Of a stretch of 64,000 bases of DNA, positions 1 to 11,153 are shown one piece after another (position 1 is the first letter of the stretch; each line of letters starts with the position of its first letter). Under the pieces are notes generated by a model. The model was not told where the DNA came from. It did no database searches and saw only the letters and a list, made by a program, of their open reading frames with translations. Both the position numbers and the translations under genes were made by a program. The DNA lies in contig JAPTOF010000012.1 of NCBI GenBank assembly GCA_028554755.1, positions 6,539,501-6,603,500 on the forward strand. The letters are read 5' to 3'. This stretch comes from Cordia subcordata (Eukaryota > Streptophyta > Magnoliopsida > Boraginales > Cordiaceae).

Positions 1-1008
1 CTAAGGCACAACACATGGATGAAGTGAAGCCTTAGATGCAGCCTTTAGAGAGGAGCAAGAACAAGAAGGTGGAGTTGACATGGGAATATCTGAAATAATC
101 CCTATAGTTGTTAGCACATCTGAAGATGAAGACATGGCTCCTGAAGAGGTTACACTAAGCAGAGTAATGAGAGAATCCCGAGCACAAGGGCATGTTGATG
201 AACAGAGATGGGTTGAAATGCAGAGAGGTGCAGACTCTAGCTCCATGGGTCAACAAAAAGATCCATCAGTCATGGCACAGATTCTCACCCAATTACAAGC
301 TTTAAATACTGGGATAAGGGAGATGAGGACAACAATGACTAATCAATGGATTGAGCTTACACAATGGAGAAAGCACATTGATTCAGAAATAGCAGGCATG
401 CATTCTGACATGAAGGAGTATCTCATGGATCATTAAGACCAAGCACCCTGTATTCATCATGATCTTTTTCATCAATTTCACCATATTTCTTACTGATTTC
501 TAAAAATGCTACTTTTCCTTTGCCATTCTAGTTAAACTGATTAGTTTTTTTTTTTGGGATTATGCATTTATGGATTAGTTCTTTTCACATATTATTGCTT
601 TTGCGTCTATTTCTATGCTTTATCCATTTATCATGCTTTGCTTGCATTTTTTCCCCTTCCTTTGCCTTAATTAGCTATTGTGCTTATTATACTTATGTTA
701 ATTAACTCCTGCTTGTGTCCATATTATTGATTTTGATGATGCCAAAAGGGGAGAAGAAGTAATAAGTATATGGAAGTATATGGCTACATATGGCTAGTTT
801 GCTTGGCTTATTGATTTTGGTAAATGATAGTGCATGAGTATGCTTATGAAGATAGTTGATTGAGCTTTTTTGTTTAAATTTACATAAGGTAAAGTTGTAA
901 GGGGGAGTATGCTTTTACTTGAAAATAATGCTCATATTGAGGGGGAGTAAAATCTTTTAGATCTCTAAACATTCTAGTAATAATTTATTATCATCAAAAG
1001 GGGGAGAT
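1..1008 (+). mobile_element. 3' internal end of a Copia-type LTR retrotransposon
   Basis: The stretch contains one ORF (80-436) and then non-coding DNA with repeated GGGGGAGTA-like motifs and the phrase TTTTGATGATGCCAAAAGG, which is common just before the 3' LTR of plant Copia elements of the SIRE/Maximus type. It ends in a polypurine tract (AAAAGGGGGAGAT, about 996-1008) directly before a sequence starting TGTTGACTAAAT. The 5' part of the element is outside the window. The family assignment is inference. Confidence 0.7.
80..436 (+). CDS. Retrotransposon 3'-terminal ORF with a probable coiled coil
   Basis: This 118-residue ORF is acidic near the start (SEDEDMAPEE) and then polar and helix-prone (ILTQLQALNTGIREMRTT, about residues 67-84), as in coiled-coil segments. 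No enzyme motif is visible. It lies about 570 bases before the polypurine tract and LTR, the position of the extra or env-like ORF, or of the polyprotein tail, in long Copia elements. The frame may be open beyond the left edge, so this may be only a C-terminal part. I do not recognise the protein itself; the assignment rests on position. Confidence 0.45.
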   Translation: MGISEIIPIVVSTSEDEDMAPEEVTLSRVMRESRAQGHVDEQRWVEMQRGADSSSMGQQKDPSVMAQILTQLQALNTGIREMRTTMTNQWIELTQWRKHIDSEIAGMHSDMKEYLMDH

Positions 1009-2360
1009 TGTTGACTAAATACTCGTTATTGATTTTGATGATGAAAATTTTGATATGAATTATTGATAAATATTATCATTTTACTAAAACCATCTTGTGA
1101 GTGCCAAATATAAATTGTAAAAACAATGCTTGGAAGATAGAAGAAAATGAGCCATAACTAACATTATTTATCAAAGAGCTCAAAATTTGAAGAAGAAGAT
1201 GATGAGAAGCCATAAAGCGGAGAAGATACGTCATAAGGGATACTGAATACATTGTTCCTTTGTGAAATGCCTTAGAATTGCCAGTGATAGCTCAAACTTC
1301 TTTTTTTCATAATACAAACAATTTAAACCTCATGAACATTGTCTTTCATAAAATGCAAAAATAAATTTGAATGCATACATAGCATAAACATGTGTTTTGA
1401 AATGTTTCTAAGCTTTGAAAATTGTTTACAAAGTGCTTTGAGTTGATTTGGTGTTATGAAAGTTTGTTAAAATTGGTTTAAAATGTGTTTTTCGCCCGTT
1501 TGGCTTTGCTTTAGCTTTTCTGGAGTGGCCGAACTGCCGAACCAGTTGAATGGCTGTCTAGGGAGGTCGACCAACCAAAATAAAAAAGAAGAGAAAAGGC
1601 CGGACCCCTTAGCCGGTCGACCAGCTAAGGCGTCCGGCCTAGTCAGTGAGGCAAAGGGGCAAGCCGGTCAACCGACTGAGCGGGTTCTGTATTAAATTCA
1701 CTAGCCGTTTCATTACCGTTCAACCCCAAATTCACTCATTTCTTCACCTACCAAGCCCTAACACGAAAATCCTCTTTAAATATTCATTTGAACTCATTCA
1801 AAATCATCAATCCAAGCTTGTAAAATTTGACAGTATTATTCAATTATTGAAATCTTTGAACTACACTTGCAAAATCTTTGAGCTTTCAAGAGCTTTATTT
1901 GATACATCTTTTTGTAAGAAGGACCAACCTATCTTTCACCTTTTTCACATTCTTCTTGATTGTATACACACTCAAATAGTTTGAAAAATCTTGTGAGAAC
2001 TTTTAGTAAGCTTTCAAAGAGTGTGGGGAAATCCTAAAAAAGAAATTTCTTGGGTTCTTTGAGAAGTGATCTCAAAGAGTTGTAAAACTTGGTTTGTGCT
2101 TCACCAAGAGATGAAGAAACATTTTAGTGAAGATTGTTGAAGTCCTAAGGGGAGTATTCTTGGGCAGTAGACGTAGGCTTGTCCAAATCACCCAAAAATC
2201 GTTTGCCTTCTTACTCTTTACTCTTCATCTACATTATTTACTTGGTTGATATCCTTGTATTTGATATATTGCTTAAGAGAAATTGTTTAATTTATTTGGT
2301 GAATTTTTTATGATGAAAATTGTTAGATATCTTAATTCACCCCCTTTTAAGATATTTGCA
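1009..2360 (+). repeat. 3' LTR of the Copia-type element
   Basis: The LTR begins TGTTGACTAAAT immediately after the polypurine tract. It probably ends TTTGCA near 2,360, after an ATTCACCCCC phrase typical of the 3' edge of plant Copia LTRs. Length would be about 1.35 kb, long for Copia and in line with SIRE-type elements. It holds a GC-rich block (about 1,490-1,690) with CGGTCGACCA motifs and a strong inverted repeat. The partner LTR is outside the window, so the right edge is an estimate from TG...CA and sequence style. Confidence 0.65.
1599..1638. other. Stem-loop in the LTR
   Basis: GCCGGACCCCTTAGC (1599-1613) and GCTAAGGCGTCCGGC (1624-1638) form an inverted repeat with 14 of 15 pairs around the loop CGGTCGACCA. 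It lies in the U3-like GC-rich block of the LTR. Confidence 0.6.
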
Positions 2361-2563
2361 CCTGCAGGCTGCCATGGCAGTAGTTGAGAGACTTGCTCAA
2401 AACTAAAAGAGGAAAGGAGGTTCATCATCCCAGCTCCTATATAAAGAAAAGACCCCTGCTAGCAGACACCAGTACTTGAATACACTTTCAATTGCAAGCC
2501 CCGTCTCTACGATAACCAAGGGAGACATGTTCGCTAACTTTACTAAGAAAGGCATATTGTTAC

Positions 2564-2579
2564 ATGTGAGTGTGTGTGC

Positions 2580-2637
<58 letters not shown>
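2564..2637. repeat. (GT)n(AT)n microsatellite
   Basis: A compound GT then AT dinucleotide run. The ORFs crossing it are artefacts of the repeat. Confidence 0.95.
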
Positions 2638-2639
<2 letters not shown>

Positions 2640-2728
2640 TTGTGTTACATGTTGCTTTCTCATTTTTCCTTACTGCTTATTGTCCCTCTGAGTGCAGCTT
2701 GTTTCAGAAATTTTGTTCCTTTGCCATA

Positions 2729-3083
2729 ATGGTTCCTAAGATTGCGAACAAATGTCAGGATTTTCAACGTCTTCTCACAAATAAATGGGAGGCATGCACC
2801 AAAGCTTTAGAGGGAGCTTGCAAATGAACAGATACTCCACACTATGCTAGAAAAAGAACTCGAGAGGGAGCGATCATCCCGAGCCAAGGCGGAGAAGGAT
2901 CTTGTAGCTGCCAGATTTACCAAAGAGGAACTTGAGTCCAAGTTCGACTTCTTAATCGAGGAGGCCAAAAGGAATGTCGTGAGTGAGTACAAGAAGAGTA
3001 GGAAGTTTGGTAGGTACGTTGCTAATGTATTAAAGCTTAGTTCAAAGAAGGCTATTGAGCAAGCTATCAAGAACTACCTATGA
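2729..3083 (+). pseudogene. Antisense ORF (aORF) of the Tat-type element, frameshifted
   Basis: Two overlapping-frame pieces read as one charged helical protein. The first starts MVPKIANKCQDFQRLLTNKW and stops at 2,827; the second runs 2,844-3,083 with MLEKELERERSSRAKAEK and a long Lys/Glu-rich segment. This composition is typical of the coiled-coil 'putative plant transposon protein' ORFs. It is antisense to the pol fragments and lies beyond integrase, as aORFs do in Tat elements. A frameshift near 2,827 breaks it. Confidence 0.6.
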
Positions 3084-3639
3084 AAAGTTCAACAGGCATA
3101 CTCAAATGTTGATGTCAGTCATTTCAAGGCTGTTATCACCCCTCTGACTCCTCGCCCTAATTGGGCCCAATCAAGTGTTTACCACCTATCTGTGTCAGGC
3201 CTGCCAAATACAGACAGGACTACTTCGCTAGGTTCTGCTGATGTGTAGGGGCTAGGCAACTAGATACTTCATTTTATTTTTTGGTTGACTCACTTTTTAC
3301 TCCATTTTGTTTCCAAAGAGCAAAACTATGAATTATATGAATTCTTGCCTTTGCTATGATTGATTGTATGTTCCAACCTTTTCCTTTGTTTTTTTCCCTC
3401 TTTTCTTTTACACACGTTCCTTATGACGCCCTTTTAGTCGATTGTGGGCTTGAGAGGATTGCCTTTTTTGCTTGCCTTGGTTCGAACCCCATGACAATTG
3501 AGCCCATACAAAGTTCACATCATGTTATGCTTGCAATTGAATGCCAGCGCTGAGGGGTGCACAAAGCGTTATAAATTCTCATGAACCGTTATGGGCTATT
3601 TTAGCCCATAGTAAAGTTAAGGCTTTCTTGCTGAGAGTA

Positions 3640-3870
3640 AAGACTGTTATTAGTCCACGAAAAGGTAGCGATTGATCAAAGGCTGTTGTTAGCCTGTAAA
3701 AGAAATACTAACTTGTTAGCCTATGAGAGATAGAGAATAACTTGTTAGTTTACAAAAATAGAGACTGTTGCCAATCTGTGAGAAATAGAGACTATCCTTG
3801 GTCTCGCGGAGAACAAAGACTGTTGTTAGTCTCGTAAAGAGTAGAGACCGTTGTTAGTCTCGCGAAGATT
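3640..3870. repeat. Imperfect 30-40 bp tandem repeat
   Basis: Variants of AGAGACTGTTGTTAGTCTCG recur at least six times, with spacing that drifts between copies. It lies in the untranslated 3' part of the gypsy element, between integrase and the antisense ORF. Confidence 0.7.
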
Positions 3871-4192
3871 ATTCGCAATATCTAATTGTGGTGTGTCAAG
3901 AAGAAAGACAAGGATCATTGCACTAAAAGACATTTATTCGTTGAGTTTTTCTTTGGCACAAAGGTCTATGCTTTGTCAAAGGAAAAGAAAAGAGACTTTC
4001 TGTTAGGGCCGCCTAGCGGCACCCATTTGGGCCTAGCCCTATAATAACAATTGATTTCTAATAGACTAACTAAAGCAAACTTCCTTACTAAAACTGGTAC
4101 TTCCTCAGGTGGATAGCATTCTAGCTGTTTGGTAATCCCCTGCCGTCCTAGGTGTTAAGCCTATATGCCCCTCGATCGACCACCTTAGTGAT

Positions 4193-5347
4193 CTAGTAAA
4201 GTCCTTCCCAGTTGGGGCCCAGCTTCTCTGCATTTATCTCCTTGGTATTTTCGAAGACCTTTCTAAGCACCCAGTCCCCCCGTTTGAACGCTTTCATCCT
4301 CAAATTCTTGTTGTAATACTTGGCAACATTTTGTTGATGTGCCGACAAACGAATAAGGGCTTGCTCCCTTTTTTCCTCAGTAGCGTCTAGTTCGCGACGT
4401 ATTCCCTCATCATTTTGTTCCTCGGAAGCCCGGGTGGGTTGGTAAGCAGATTTTCGTTGGGATAACTGCTTCAACGCCATACACCAATGAAAATGGTGTC
4501 TCTCCATTAGAAGTCCTAGCAATGATGCAATAGAACCATAACACACCTGAGAGTTCTTCTGCCCATCGCCCTTTAGCACTTTTTAACCTTTTCTTCAAAG
4601 TGAAAATTATGGTCTTGTTGGATGATTCGGCCAACCCATTAGCTTGAGGGTGCCTTGGGGTAGAAAACCTAAGTCTGATATTTCATTCCTTATTGAAATC
4701 TTTGAAATTTTGACTAATAAACTAAGAGTTGTTATCCTTGACAATTTCTAGGGGAATTTCAAATCTGCATATCATGTTTCTCCATACGAAGTTCTTGACT
4801 TCTTTGTCTCGAACCTGATGATATGATTCAGTCTCTACCTACTTAGAAAAATGATTCGTGGCGACCAACATGTATATTTTTTGTCCTAGCGCAGTGGGCA
4901 ACTTCCCAACAATGTCCATCCCCATTTCATGAACGACTATGGTGAGGTGATGGAAGTTAACTGCTCAGTCGGCTGGTGTGGGATCTCAGCGAACCTTTGA
5001 CAACTGTCACACGTCTTTACGTAACTGAGCGCATTAGACCACATAGTAGGCCAATAATAACTTGCAATGTGTGCTCGGTTGGCCAGACTCCTTGCTCCCC
5101 CATGATTCCTACACTACCCTTCATGTAGCTTAACTAAGACGTAATTGTTCGCTTTTGGGCCTACGCACCGTAGGTAAGGTCCCAAGTAAGATCTCATGTA
5201 CAAGTTTTCGTCAATGATGCAGAACCGGGCTACTTTGGCCTTAAGCTTCCTAGCCTCAACACGATCCTGTGGGATAATATCATCTCTAAGGTACTGGATA
5301 ATTGAGGTTATCCAATTCAGCTCACCATCTACACACGCGATCTCCAT
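4193..5347 (-). pseudogene. Gypsy integrase region
   Basis: Fragments include the core end (NKTIIFTLKKRLKSAKGRWA and LSGVLWFYCIIARTSNGETP, 4,410-4,634), typical of the 'W.EELP.VLWAYRTT.R..TGETPF' stretch of Ty3 integrases, and the C-terminal part with RKVFENTKEINAEKLGPNWE (4,193-4,579). An N-terminal piece (5,114-5,347) has DENLYMRSYLGPYLRC. Frames shift between pieces, so it is non-functional. Confidence 0.85.
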
Positions 5348-5439
5348 GGCTGGTCATTGTGGACATATCACTGGGATAGTCTTCGAGGCAGTGGAATGCG
5401 TTACTGCTCCCAAGTTTGCCAATGCGTCTACAAGGTAAT

Positions 5440-5760
5440 TGTTATCACGGCTTACATGTTTTACTCTGATTTCCTCGAACGAAGACAATAACTCCTTAGC
5501 AGTAGTCAAGTAAGCCACCATTTTTTTGCCTTTTGCGTGGTAGGTCCCTAAATTTTAATTCACTACTAATTGGGAGTCGCTATTCACCATGATGTGCTTG
5601 ATGTTCGTTCCCTTGGCCAACGTTAAACTTGTTATTAGGGCTTCATACTCGGCCTCGTATTTGTGGCCCTAAAGCCAAATCTCATAGATTGTTTAATTAC
5701 ATCCCTCTTGGGTGACTGTAACGTTATCTCGAGCCTACTGCCTTTTGTATTACTCGATCC
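5440..5760 (-). pseudogene. Second (archaeal-type) RNase H of the gypsy element
   Basis: The minus-strand translation includes EAEYEALITSLTLAKGTNIK followed by a VNSDSQLVVN-like stretch and HVSRDNNYLVDALANLG. This is the pattern of the additional RNase H carried by Tat elements between RNase H and integrase. Stop codons interrupt it. Confidence 0.7.
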
Positions 5761-5762
5761 GT

Positions 5763-6299
5763 CTACAAAAAAACCCATATCCTGGGCTCCGAACCTCCAG
5801 TGAGGCATAATATTTCCTTTTCTGCCTCCGATTGGATGTTTGGTGCAAAATCTGCTATAAAGTTTGCTAGAGCCTGAGACTTTACTGCGGTCCTTAGCTG
5901 GAACACGATGTCATATTCGCTCAGCTCAACAGCCCTCTTGGTGAGGCGGCCGGACAATTCGAGCTTGTGCAAGACTGCTTTCAAAGGAAAAGTGGTTAGT
6001 ACCACGATAGAGTGGCCTTGGAAGTATGGCCTTAACTTACGGGCAGCGAAACCAAGAGCTAGGGCTAGCTTCTCAAGCTCGCTGTACCTCGTCTCTGCAT
6101 CAAGCAAGGCTTTGCTGGTGTAGTATATAGGAAACTGCCTTCTGCTTTTTCCCCAAACTAGTACTGCACTAACAGTGGCCTTTAAGACCGCTAAGTAAAT
6201 GAACAAGGTCTCTTTATCTTTTGGTTTAGATAATAACGGTGGTTTAACTAGGTATGCCTTCAATTCTTGCAGGGCCTTCTCGCATTCGGCTGTCCACAC
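5763..6299 (-). pseudogene. RT-linked RNase H of the gypsy element
   Basis: An open stretch of 178 residues contains FIYLAVLKATVSAVLVW, the 'YYTSKALLDAETRYSELEK' motif and a LRPYFQGHSIVVLTTFPLK segment, all characteristic of Ty3/gypsy RNase H domains. It follows the RT fragment in a shifted frame. Confidence 0.85.
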
Positions 6300-7080
6300 A
6301 AAGTCCTTATTCTTCGAAACACGCTGATGAAGAACGAATGGAACTTATCCGACGACTTTGAGATGAATCTGCTGAGTGCTGCAATTCTGCCTATGAGCTT
6401 CATAAACTCCTGGACATTCTTCGGGGACAAGATGTTAAGGATAACTCTTATCTGATCGTGGTGTGCCTTAATTCCTCGTTGGGTGATAAGGTATCCAATG
6501 AATTTTTTGGATTTGACTTCAAATGAACATTTAATGGGGTTGAGCTTTATGTTGTACTTTCTCAAGACACCAAAGGCTTGCTGCAGATAGTGGACGTATT
6601 GTTCAACTACTAAAGATTTCACCATGTCGTCAATGTATACCTCTATAGTGCTCCCCAGTTGATCAGCAAACATCTTGTTAACGAGACATTGGTAGGTTGT
6701 ACTGGCATTCTTGAGACCAAAAGAAAAGACCTTGAAATATTAAGTGCCACGTTCAGTGATGAACAATGTTTGTTCCTGGTCATCTAGGTATATCAGTATT
6801 TGGTTATATCTGGAAAATGCATCCATAAAGCTGAGGAATTTGTGCCCAGCAATTGCATCAACCATCATATCAATGTGTGGGATGGGAAAGGAATCTTTAG
6901 GGCATGCCTCGTGTAAATTCGTGAAATCGATGTGCACTTTCCACTTATCGTTCTTCTTCTTCACTACAACAACGTTTGCCAACCACTCCGGGTAGTGTAA
7001 TTCCCTAATAAACCCTATGTCAACCAATTTTTGAACGCCTTCATCGATGAAAGGATTTCTCTTGAAAGCGAACTTTCACA
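6260..7080 (-). pseudogene. Gypsy reverse transcriptase
   Basis: The 6,740-7,027 piece has WLANVVVVKKKNDKWKVHID and the CPKDSFPIPHID motif. The 6,260-6,673 piece carries the catalytic-site tail YIDDMVKS and FGVLRKYNIKLNPIKCSF. A frameshift separates them, near the FGLKNA segment just upstream of YIDD. Confidence 0.9.
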
Positions 7081-7340
7081 CTTTTACTTAACCGAGGAAA
7101 ACGTTGGCTCGACCTGCAACTCGTGAATAATTACTTTTGGGCCTATTCCCACCATCTTGGCATGTGACCATGCGAAATAATCTCTGTTGCTACTAAGGAA
7201 GTCTATCAACTGGCTTCTCAGTCCTGGCTCTAATCCCGACCCGATTTAGACTGTGTGACTTAGCTCATCGGGGTCAGTCTGTACCTCATCTAGTTCCTTT
7301 AGCCCTGGGTGATCAGGTGATGTCACTACTGTAGCCACTT

Positions 7341-7961
7341 TCACAAGGTACAAGGCATCGTACCGAGGCCCCTCATCATGGTACAATAGCATCTGCAGGA
7401 GTCCGATTGCTGCCTTCTTATCTCTTTAATTCCCCACCTGGTTGAAAACTTGATTACCTGATGGTAAGTGGATGGGACTGCTTTTATGTTATGAATCCAT
7501 GGCCTTCTTAGTATAATGTTGTATAGGGATGGACAGTCTATCACCAAAAACCTAACGTCCAGGTTGACTCTTTATGTAAAAATTGACAGGTATATCTCTC
7601 TGACAGTGCGCTTGTGTTCATCGCTGAAGCCTACCAAAGAGGTAGATCGCCTTACACGGCGACGTTCATCGACCCCCATATCCCTGAGAGCGTCGAGCAT
7701 TAAAACGTTAGCTAAGCTGGTGTTATCTGCCAGGATCCTCCGAACCCAGCAGTTAGCTACCATAAGCATGAAAACTAATGCATCATCATTAGGGTTATTT
7801 AGATGAGCGGTCTCATAATTAGAGAATGATATCACCATTTCTGGGCCCAGATCAATTGGTTGCTGGGAATGATGATCGTGTCCCACTACTAGGCGTGCAT
7901 GCCTCCTTGCTGTAGAGGTACTAATCCCACTGATATGCGATCCCCCCATAATGCAATTCAC
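7341..7961 (-). pseudogene. Gypsy protease region
   Basis: Fragments include HARLVVGHDHHSQQPIDLGP and MVIDCPSLYNIILRRPWIHN, the latter matching the 'YN.ILGRPWL' end of the gypsy aspartic-protease region. Frames are broken around 7,547-7,572. Confidence 0.75.
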
Positions 7962-8021
7962 TGTTCACTCGTGCCGTAGCGAGTTTGGTGGGAACGGATC
8001 TTCAGCTTTCTTCTTCCCATC

Positions 8022-8570
8022 TCATCGAGCTAGGGTCTGCTTACGTTTATTGGAGAGGAATTCAGTCAGATACCCTTTTTTTAGTAATTCAGCTACTTCC
8101 CGCTTAAGACCATTACACTCCTTTGTGGAGTGTTTATGGTTTGCATGAAATTCGCACCACTTCGACTTGTCTCTCAGTTTTGGGGAGATCTCAACTTTAC
8201 CGACCACTTAATGGCGTTACCCATGGTCCCTAGGGTGTATGAACAAGTTCGGACAGCGTTATAGAAAGGTTATACTTCGGAGCTTCCGTTTTTCACTCTA
8301 GGTCCCGATCAAGGGATCGTCTTCTACCGCACAGTCTCCTATCAGTCATCTTACTCTCACGTCGGCTCTTAGGGGATAAGGTTCATGTCTCCTTGATTGG
8401 CGACTCGAGTGAAAGTCTCTTTGCCCATTATTTTGAGAGGTCTAGCAAAGGTTGGCGCAATCATTTTCCCATTTAATCTATGCCCACGCCTTTGTAAAGG
8501 CATCTTCCATGGTCTTGAAAGGATACTTTGTAAATTCCTCGTAGAGGTCTAAAAGTCTTATTGAGTTTGC
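8022..8570 (-). pseudogene. Gypsy gag C-terminal part
   Basis: Minus-strand pieces include LDLYEEFTKYPFKTMEDAF (about 8,490-8,550) and KSKWCEFHANHKHSTKECNG (within 8,022-8,207). The latter is the C-x2-H-type knuckle seen at the end of Tat-element gag, followed by LKREVAELLKKGYLTEF. Several stops lie between. Confidence 0.8.
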
Positions 8571-9653
8571 TATAAGTTTGATTTCCAGTACTAAAAGCTT
8601 AAAAAAGAGCTTGCTTCAAAAGAAATACTCCTGCCTTTTCCTTTTAACTTTCATTCAACAATTGCTTTTTTCTTTCTCTGTCTTTTCCATATTACCCTCC
8701 AGTTTTGATTTGCCAAGGAACAAGATTTATCCCAGATATCTTTCTGGGAAAATGAAACCTTTGTTCTTGAGTTGGATCATGGATGCCTCTGATGTTTTCT
8801 ATTCATTTATGTTACTGATCAATTACTTGGAGCAATCCCATTCTGCTATGTTGATGAATTATATTGCTTCAGTTTAATTTGAAGAATCAGACCTAATACC
8901 TCATATGGTGCTTATGTTTTACATTTTGTCTGCGTCCCGGCAGTAGTGCACGTAGAACATATGCTAAGAGGGTGTGGTTGCAGGAAATGAAAAAAATTTA
9001 GAAAAAAGTCTTAGATTCTTCTCTAAAGGAAGTTGTGAGTAATATTAGTTAGCCACTTCCTTTCCCAAAATCTCAGTTTTATTTGCTACTTGTGATGTAA
9101 TGTAGCAAAACTGGAAGCAAGAATATGGTAAAGCCACAAAAAGAGTGGAGGTTGGGCAACCTAGAGGACTTGTACAGAAACTTGCTCTAGAGCTTCTCTG
9201 TAGACTATTGCCTTGGTGTCTTGACTGAAAATTGATCTAAAAAATGCAGCTGCATTGGAAGCAATTTAGTTAGAATGACATACTTGAAACTTCAGGAAAA
9301 AATGAAAGAAATAATAAAAAAGGCTTTATCTCTCGAAAACCTATTCAGAATGGTGATATGGTGGATGAAGTTGTTCCCGTCAAAGTAAGGCTAGTACATA
9401 TCCGCTTTTTGCATCTGGAAGGTCTGATGATTACGCTTTGTCTTTATATTTATGTATCTTGTATCCATGTGTCCTTCTCCTTTCTGGAACAAATTGTCTC
9501 GAGTGTAATGTAATTGCCAAAATTTGTCCACCGAGGATATTTCGAGTGTTTGTATTTAGCTTTTTTCTTTTTCCTTTGGTTAGGGATAACATTTTCCTCT
9601 TTAAATGCTGTGCTAATACTACTTAGACTTCTTCTTGGATTCTTTAAGTGATG
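8571..9653. other. No assignable gene; exon-like pieces only
   Basis: An ORF at 8,578-8,877 (99 codons, leucine- and serine-rich) resembles no family I know. Around 9,300-9,390 a plus-strand stretch reads SRKPIQNGDMVDEVVPVK and ends at a possible donor AAA|GTAAGG; 13,069-13,140, beyond the Copia insertion, reads QVEEQSQVSVVQFINSHQEA then stop. These could be exons of one gene split by the insertion, but no phase-consistent model was clear. Confidence 0.3.
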
Positions 9654-9658
9654 TCATG

Positions 9659-9889
9659 TGAAGAGAGTGAGAAATTGACAGATATGAGTACCTGTCTTAT
9701 TATTCATCATTGAAAGTACATTGACTCTGGTGTTTATAGAGAGATCAACTCAATACAATGCTTTAACCAACTATATGATAGCTATACACCACTAGCTTTC
9801 TCTCTCTAACTAACTGATACAATTTTACTAACTACCTCAGATTCCTTTCTAACTGACTAACCAACTACTGCTTCTAGATACTTCTATTA
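9659..9889 (-). repeat. 3' LTR of the Ty1/copia element
   Basis: 231 bp, closely similar to 12,802-13,026. The inner edge reads TAATAG on the minus strand instead of TGATAG, a point change in the terminal TG. A purine-rich tract (CTTGAGAGGGGC on the minus strand, just right of 9,889) is the polypurine tract. Confidence 0.95.
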
Positions 9890-9950
9890 GCCCCTCTCAA
9901 GCTGAGCTTGGTGTAAAGACCAAGGGAAGCTTGCTTTTGAGATAAGAAAA

Positions 9951-10560
9951 CTACTGCTGAGACAAAGCCTTAGTAAAAAGATCAGCCACTTGTTCCTTGG
10001 ATGCAATGTAGGATAGACTGAGAGCTTTAGACTGCACTTGTTCTCTAATAAAGTGGTAGTCTATTTCTATATGCTTTGTCCTAGCATGAAAGATTGGATT
10101 AGCAGCCAGTGCCGTTGCAGAAGCATTATCACAAAATAAAGTAGGCACTGAAACAGGGATAGACAAGTCATGAAACAAATAGGTTAACCACTTAAATTCA
10201 GAGGCAGTTTGAGCCATTGCTCTATACTCTGCCTCTGTGAAAGACCTTGCAACAGCTTCTTGGAGCACTATGAGATTAAATTTGGCGCAAGAAACACTGC
10301 ATATCCTGTTGTGGATTTCCAGTCAACTATATTAGAGGCCCAGTCAGAGTCACTGTAGGCGTGTAGGTGTATGGAACCAGCCTAAAACAACAACCCTTTG
10401 CCAATAGTACCCTTAATATATCTCAGAGTCCTTTTGAGATAGGCCAACTCTGCTAAAGTAGGATGATGCATATGTTGACATAAAGAATTAACTGCAAATT
10501 GCAAATATGGTCTAGTCATAGTTAAATACTGTAGTGCACCCACTAGACTCTTAAATAGAG
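9951..10560 (-). pseudogene. Copia RNase H remnant
   Basis: Minus-strand pieces include a DYHF-containing end (ARTKHIEIDYHFIREQVQ), TEAEYRAMAQTASEFKWL and LFCDNASATALAANPIFH, all hallmark Copia RNase H motifs. The preceding stretch reads SLVGALQYLTMTRPYLQFAV, from the RT/RNase H connection. Stops separate the pieces. Confidence 0.9.
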
Positions 10561-10562
10561 TT

Positions 10563-11031
10563 TCATTGGTATAAGACTGTTCTAATAGTTTGACTTTTAA
10601 CCACAGGGTAAAAAATTTCTTGATAGTCTATTCCATGCTCCTGCAAATGCCTTTTTGCCACAAACCTTGCCTTATATCTGGCCACTGTCCCACCTGCATT
10701 CTTTCTAATCCTGTAAACCCATTTGGAGCCAATTGGCTGCCTTTGAGAAGGTAAAGGAACAAGATCCCAAGTGTGTTTGATGCAATAAAGCTTGATATTC
10801 TTCTTGCATAGCTCTCTGCCAACACTCATAATTAGCAGCCACTTTGTAGGTTTTAGGTTCATGTGATGGAGTAGTAGTGATCAAAGTGTGCAACTGATAA
10901 AGGGGAGATGGCAAACACCCAGTTTTAGGCCTTGTAAGCATATGATGATTAGATACAGGGGCTAGATGTTGGAATGACTCTAAAGAAGCAGTGGGAAAAG
11001 ATGAAGATGTAGAAGAAAAGGATGATGCCAT
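10563..11031 (-). pseudogene. Copia reverse transcriptase N-terminal remnant
   Basis: It carries QPIGSKWVYRIRKNAGGTVA and RYKARFVAKRHLQEHGIDY, the standard Copia RT start. The sequence then jumps near 10,560 to the RT/RNase H connection, so the catalytic YVDD region is deleted. Confidence 0.9.
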
Positions 11032-11153
11032 TTATGGTGTAAAGATATGAGGAGAGGTTTGATTTGGTAAGGAGACACTCTGCGAGGATACTGAGGAGTG
11101 GGATGTGGAATAAGAGGATTGAGAAGTATGGAGGAGATGATTTGACCCAGACT

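Larger units (their letters stand above)
2361..8570 (-). mobile_element. Decayed Ty3/gypsy element, Tat lineage (double RNase H)
   Basis: Minus-strand fragments occur in the order gag, protease, reverse transcriptase, RNase H, second RNase H, integrase, from high to low coordinate. All are broken by stops and frameshifts. A second RNase H between the RT-linked one and integrase, plus an ORF on the opposite strand beyond integrase (2,729-3,083), are known hallmarks of the Tat lineage. No LTRs were found, so the copy is probably truncated; its left end touches the Copia LTR at 2,360. Edges are approximate. Confidence 0.8.

Noticed and set aside
2403..2827. ORFs with Ile-Tyr repeats
   Set aside because: Translation of the (GT)n(AT)n microsatellite.
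3479..3489. GGTTCGAACCC, a tRNA B-box-like sequence
   Set aside because: No cloverleaf, A box or tRNA ends around it; it lies inside the gypsy element.
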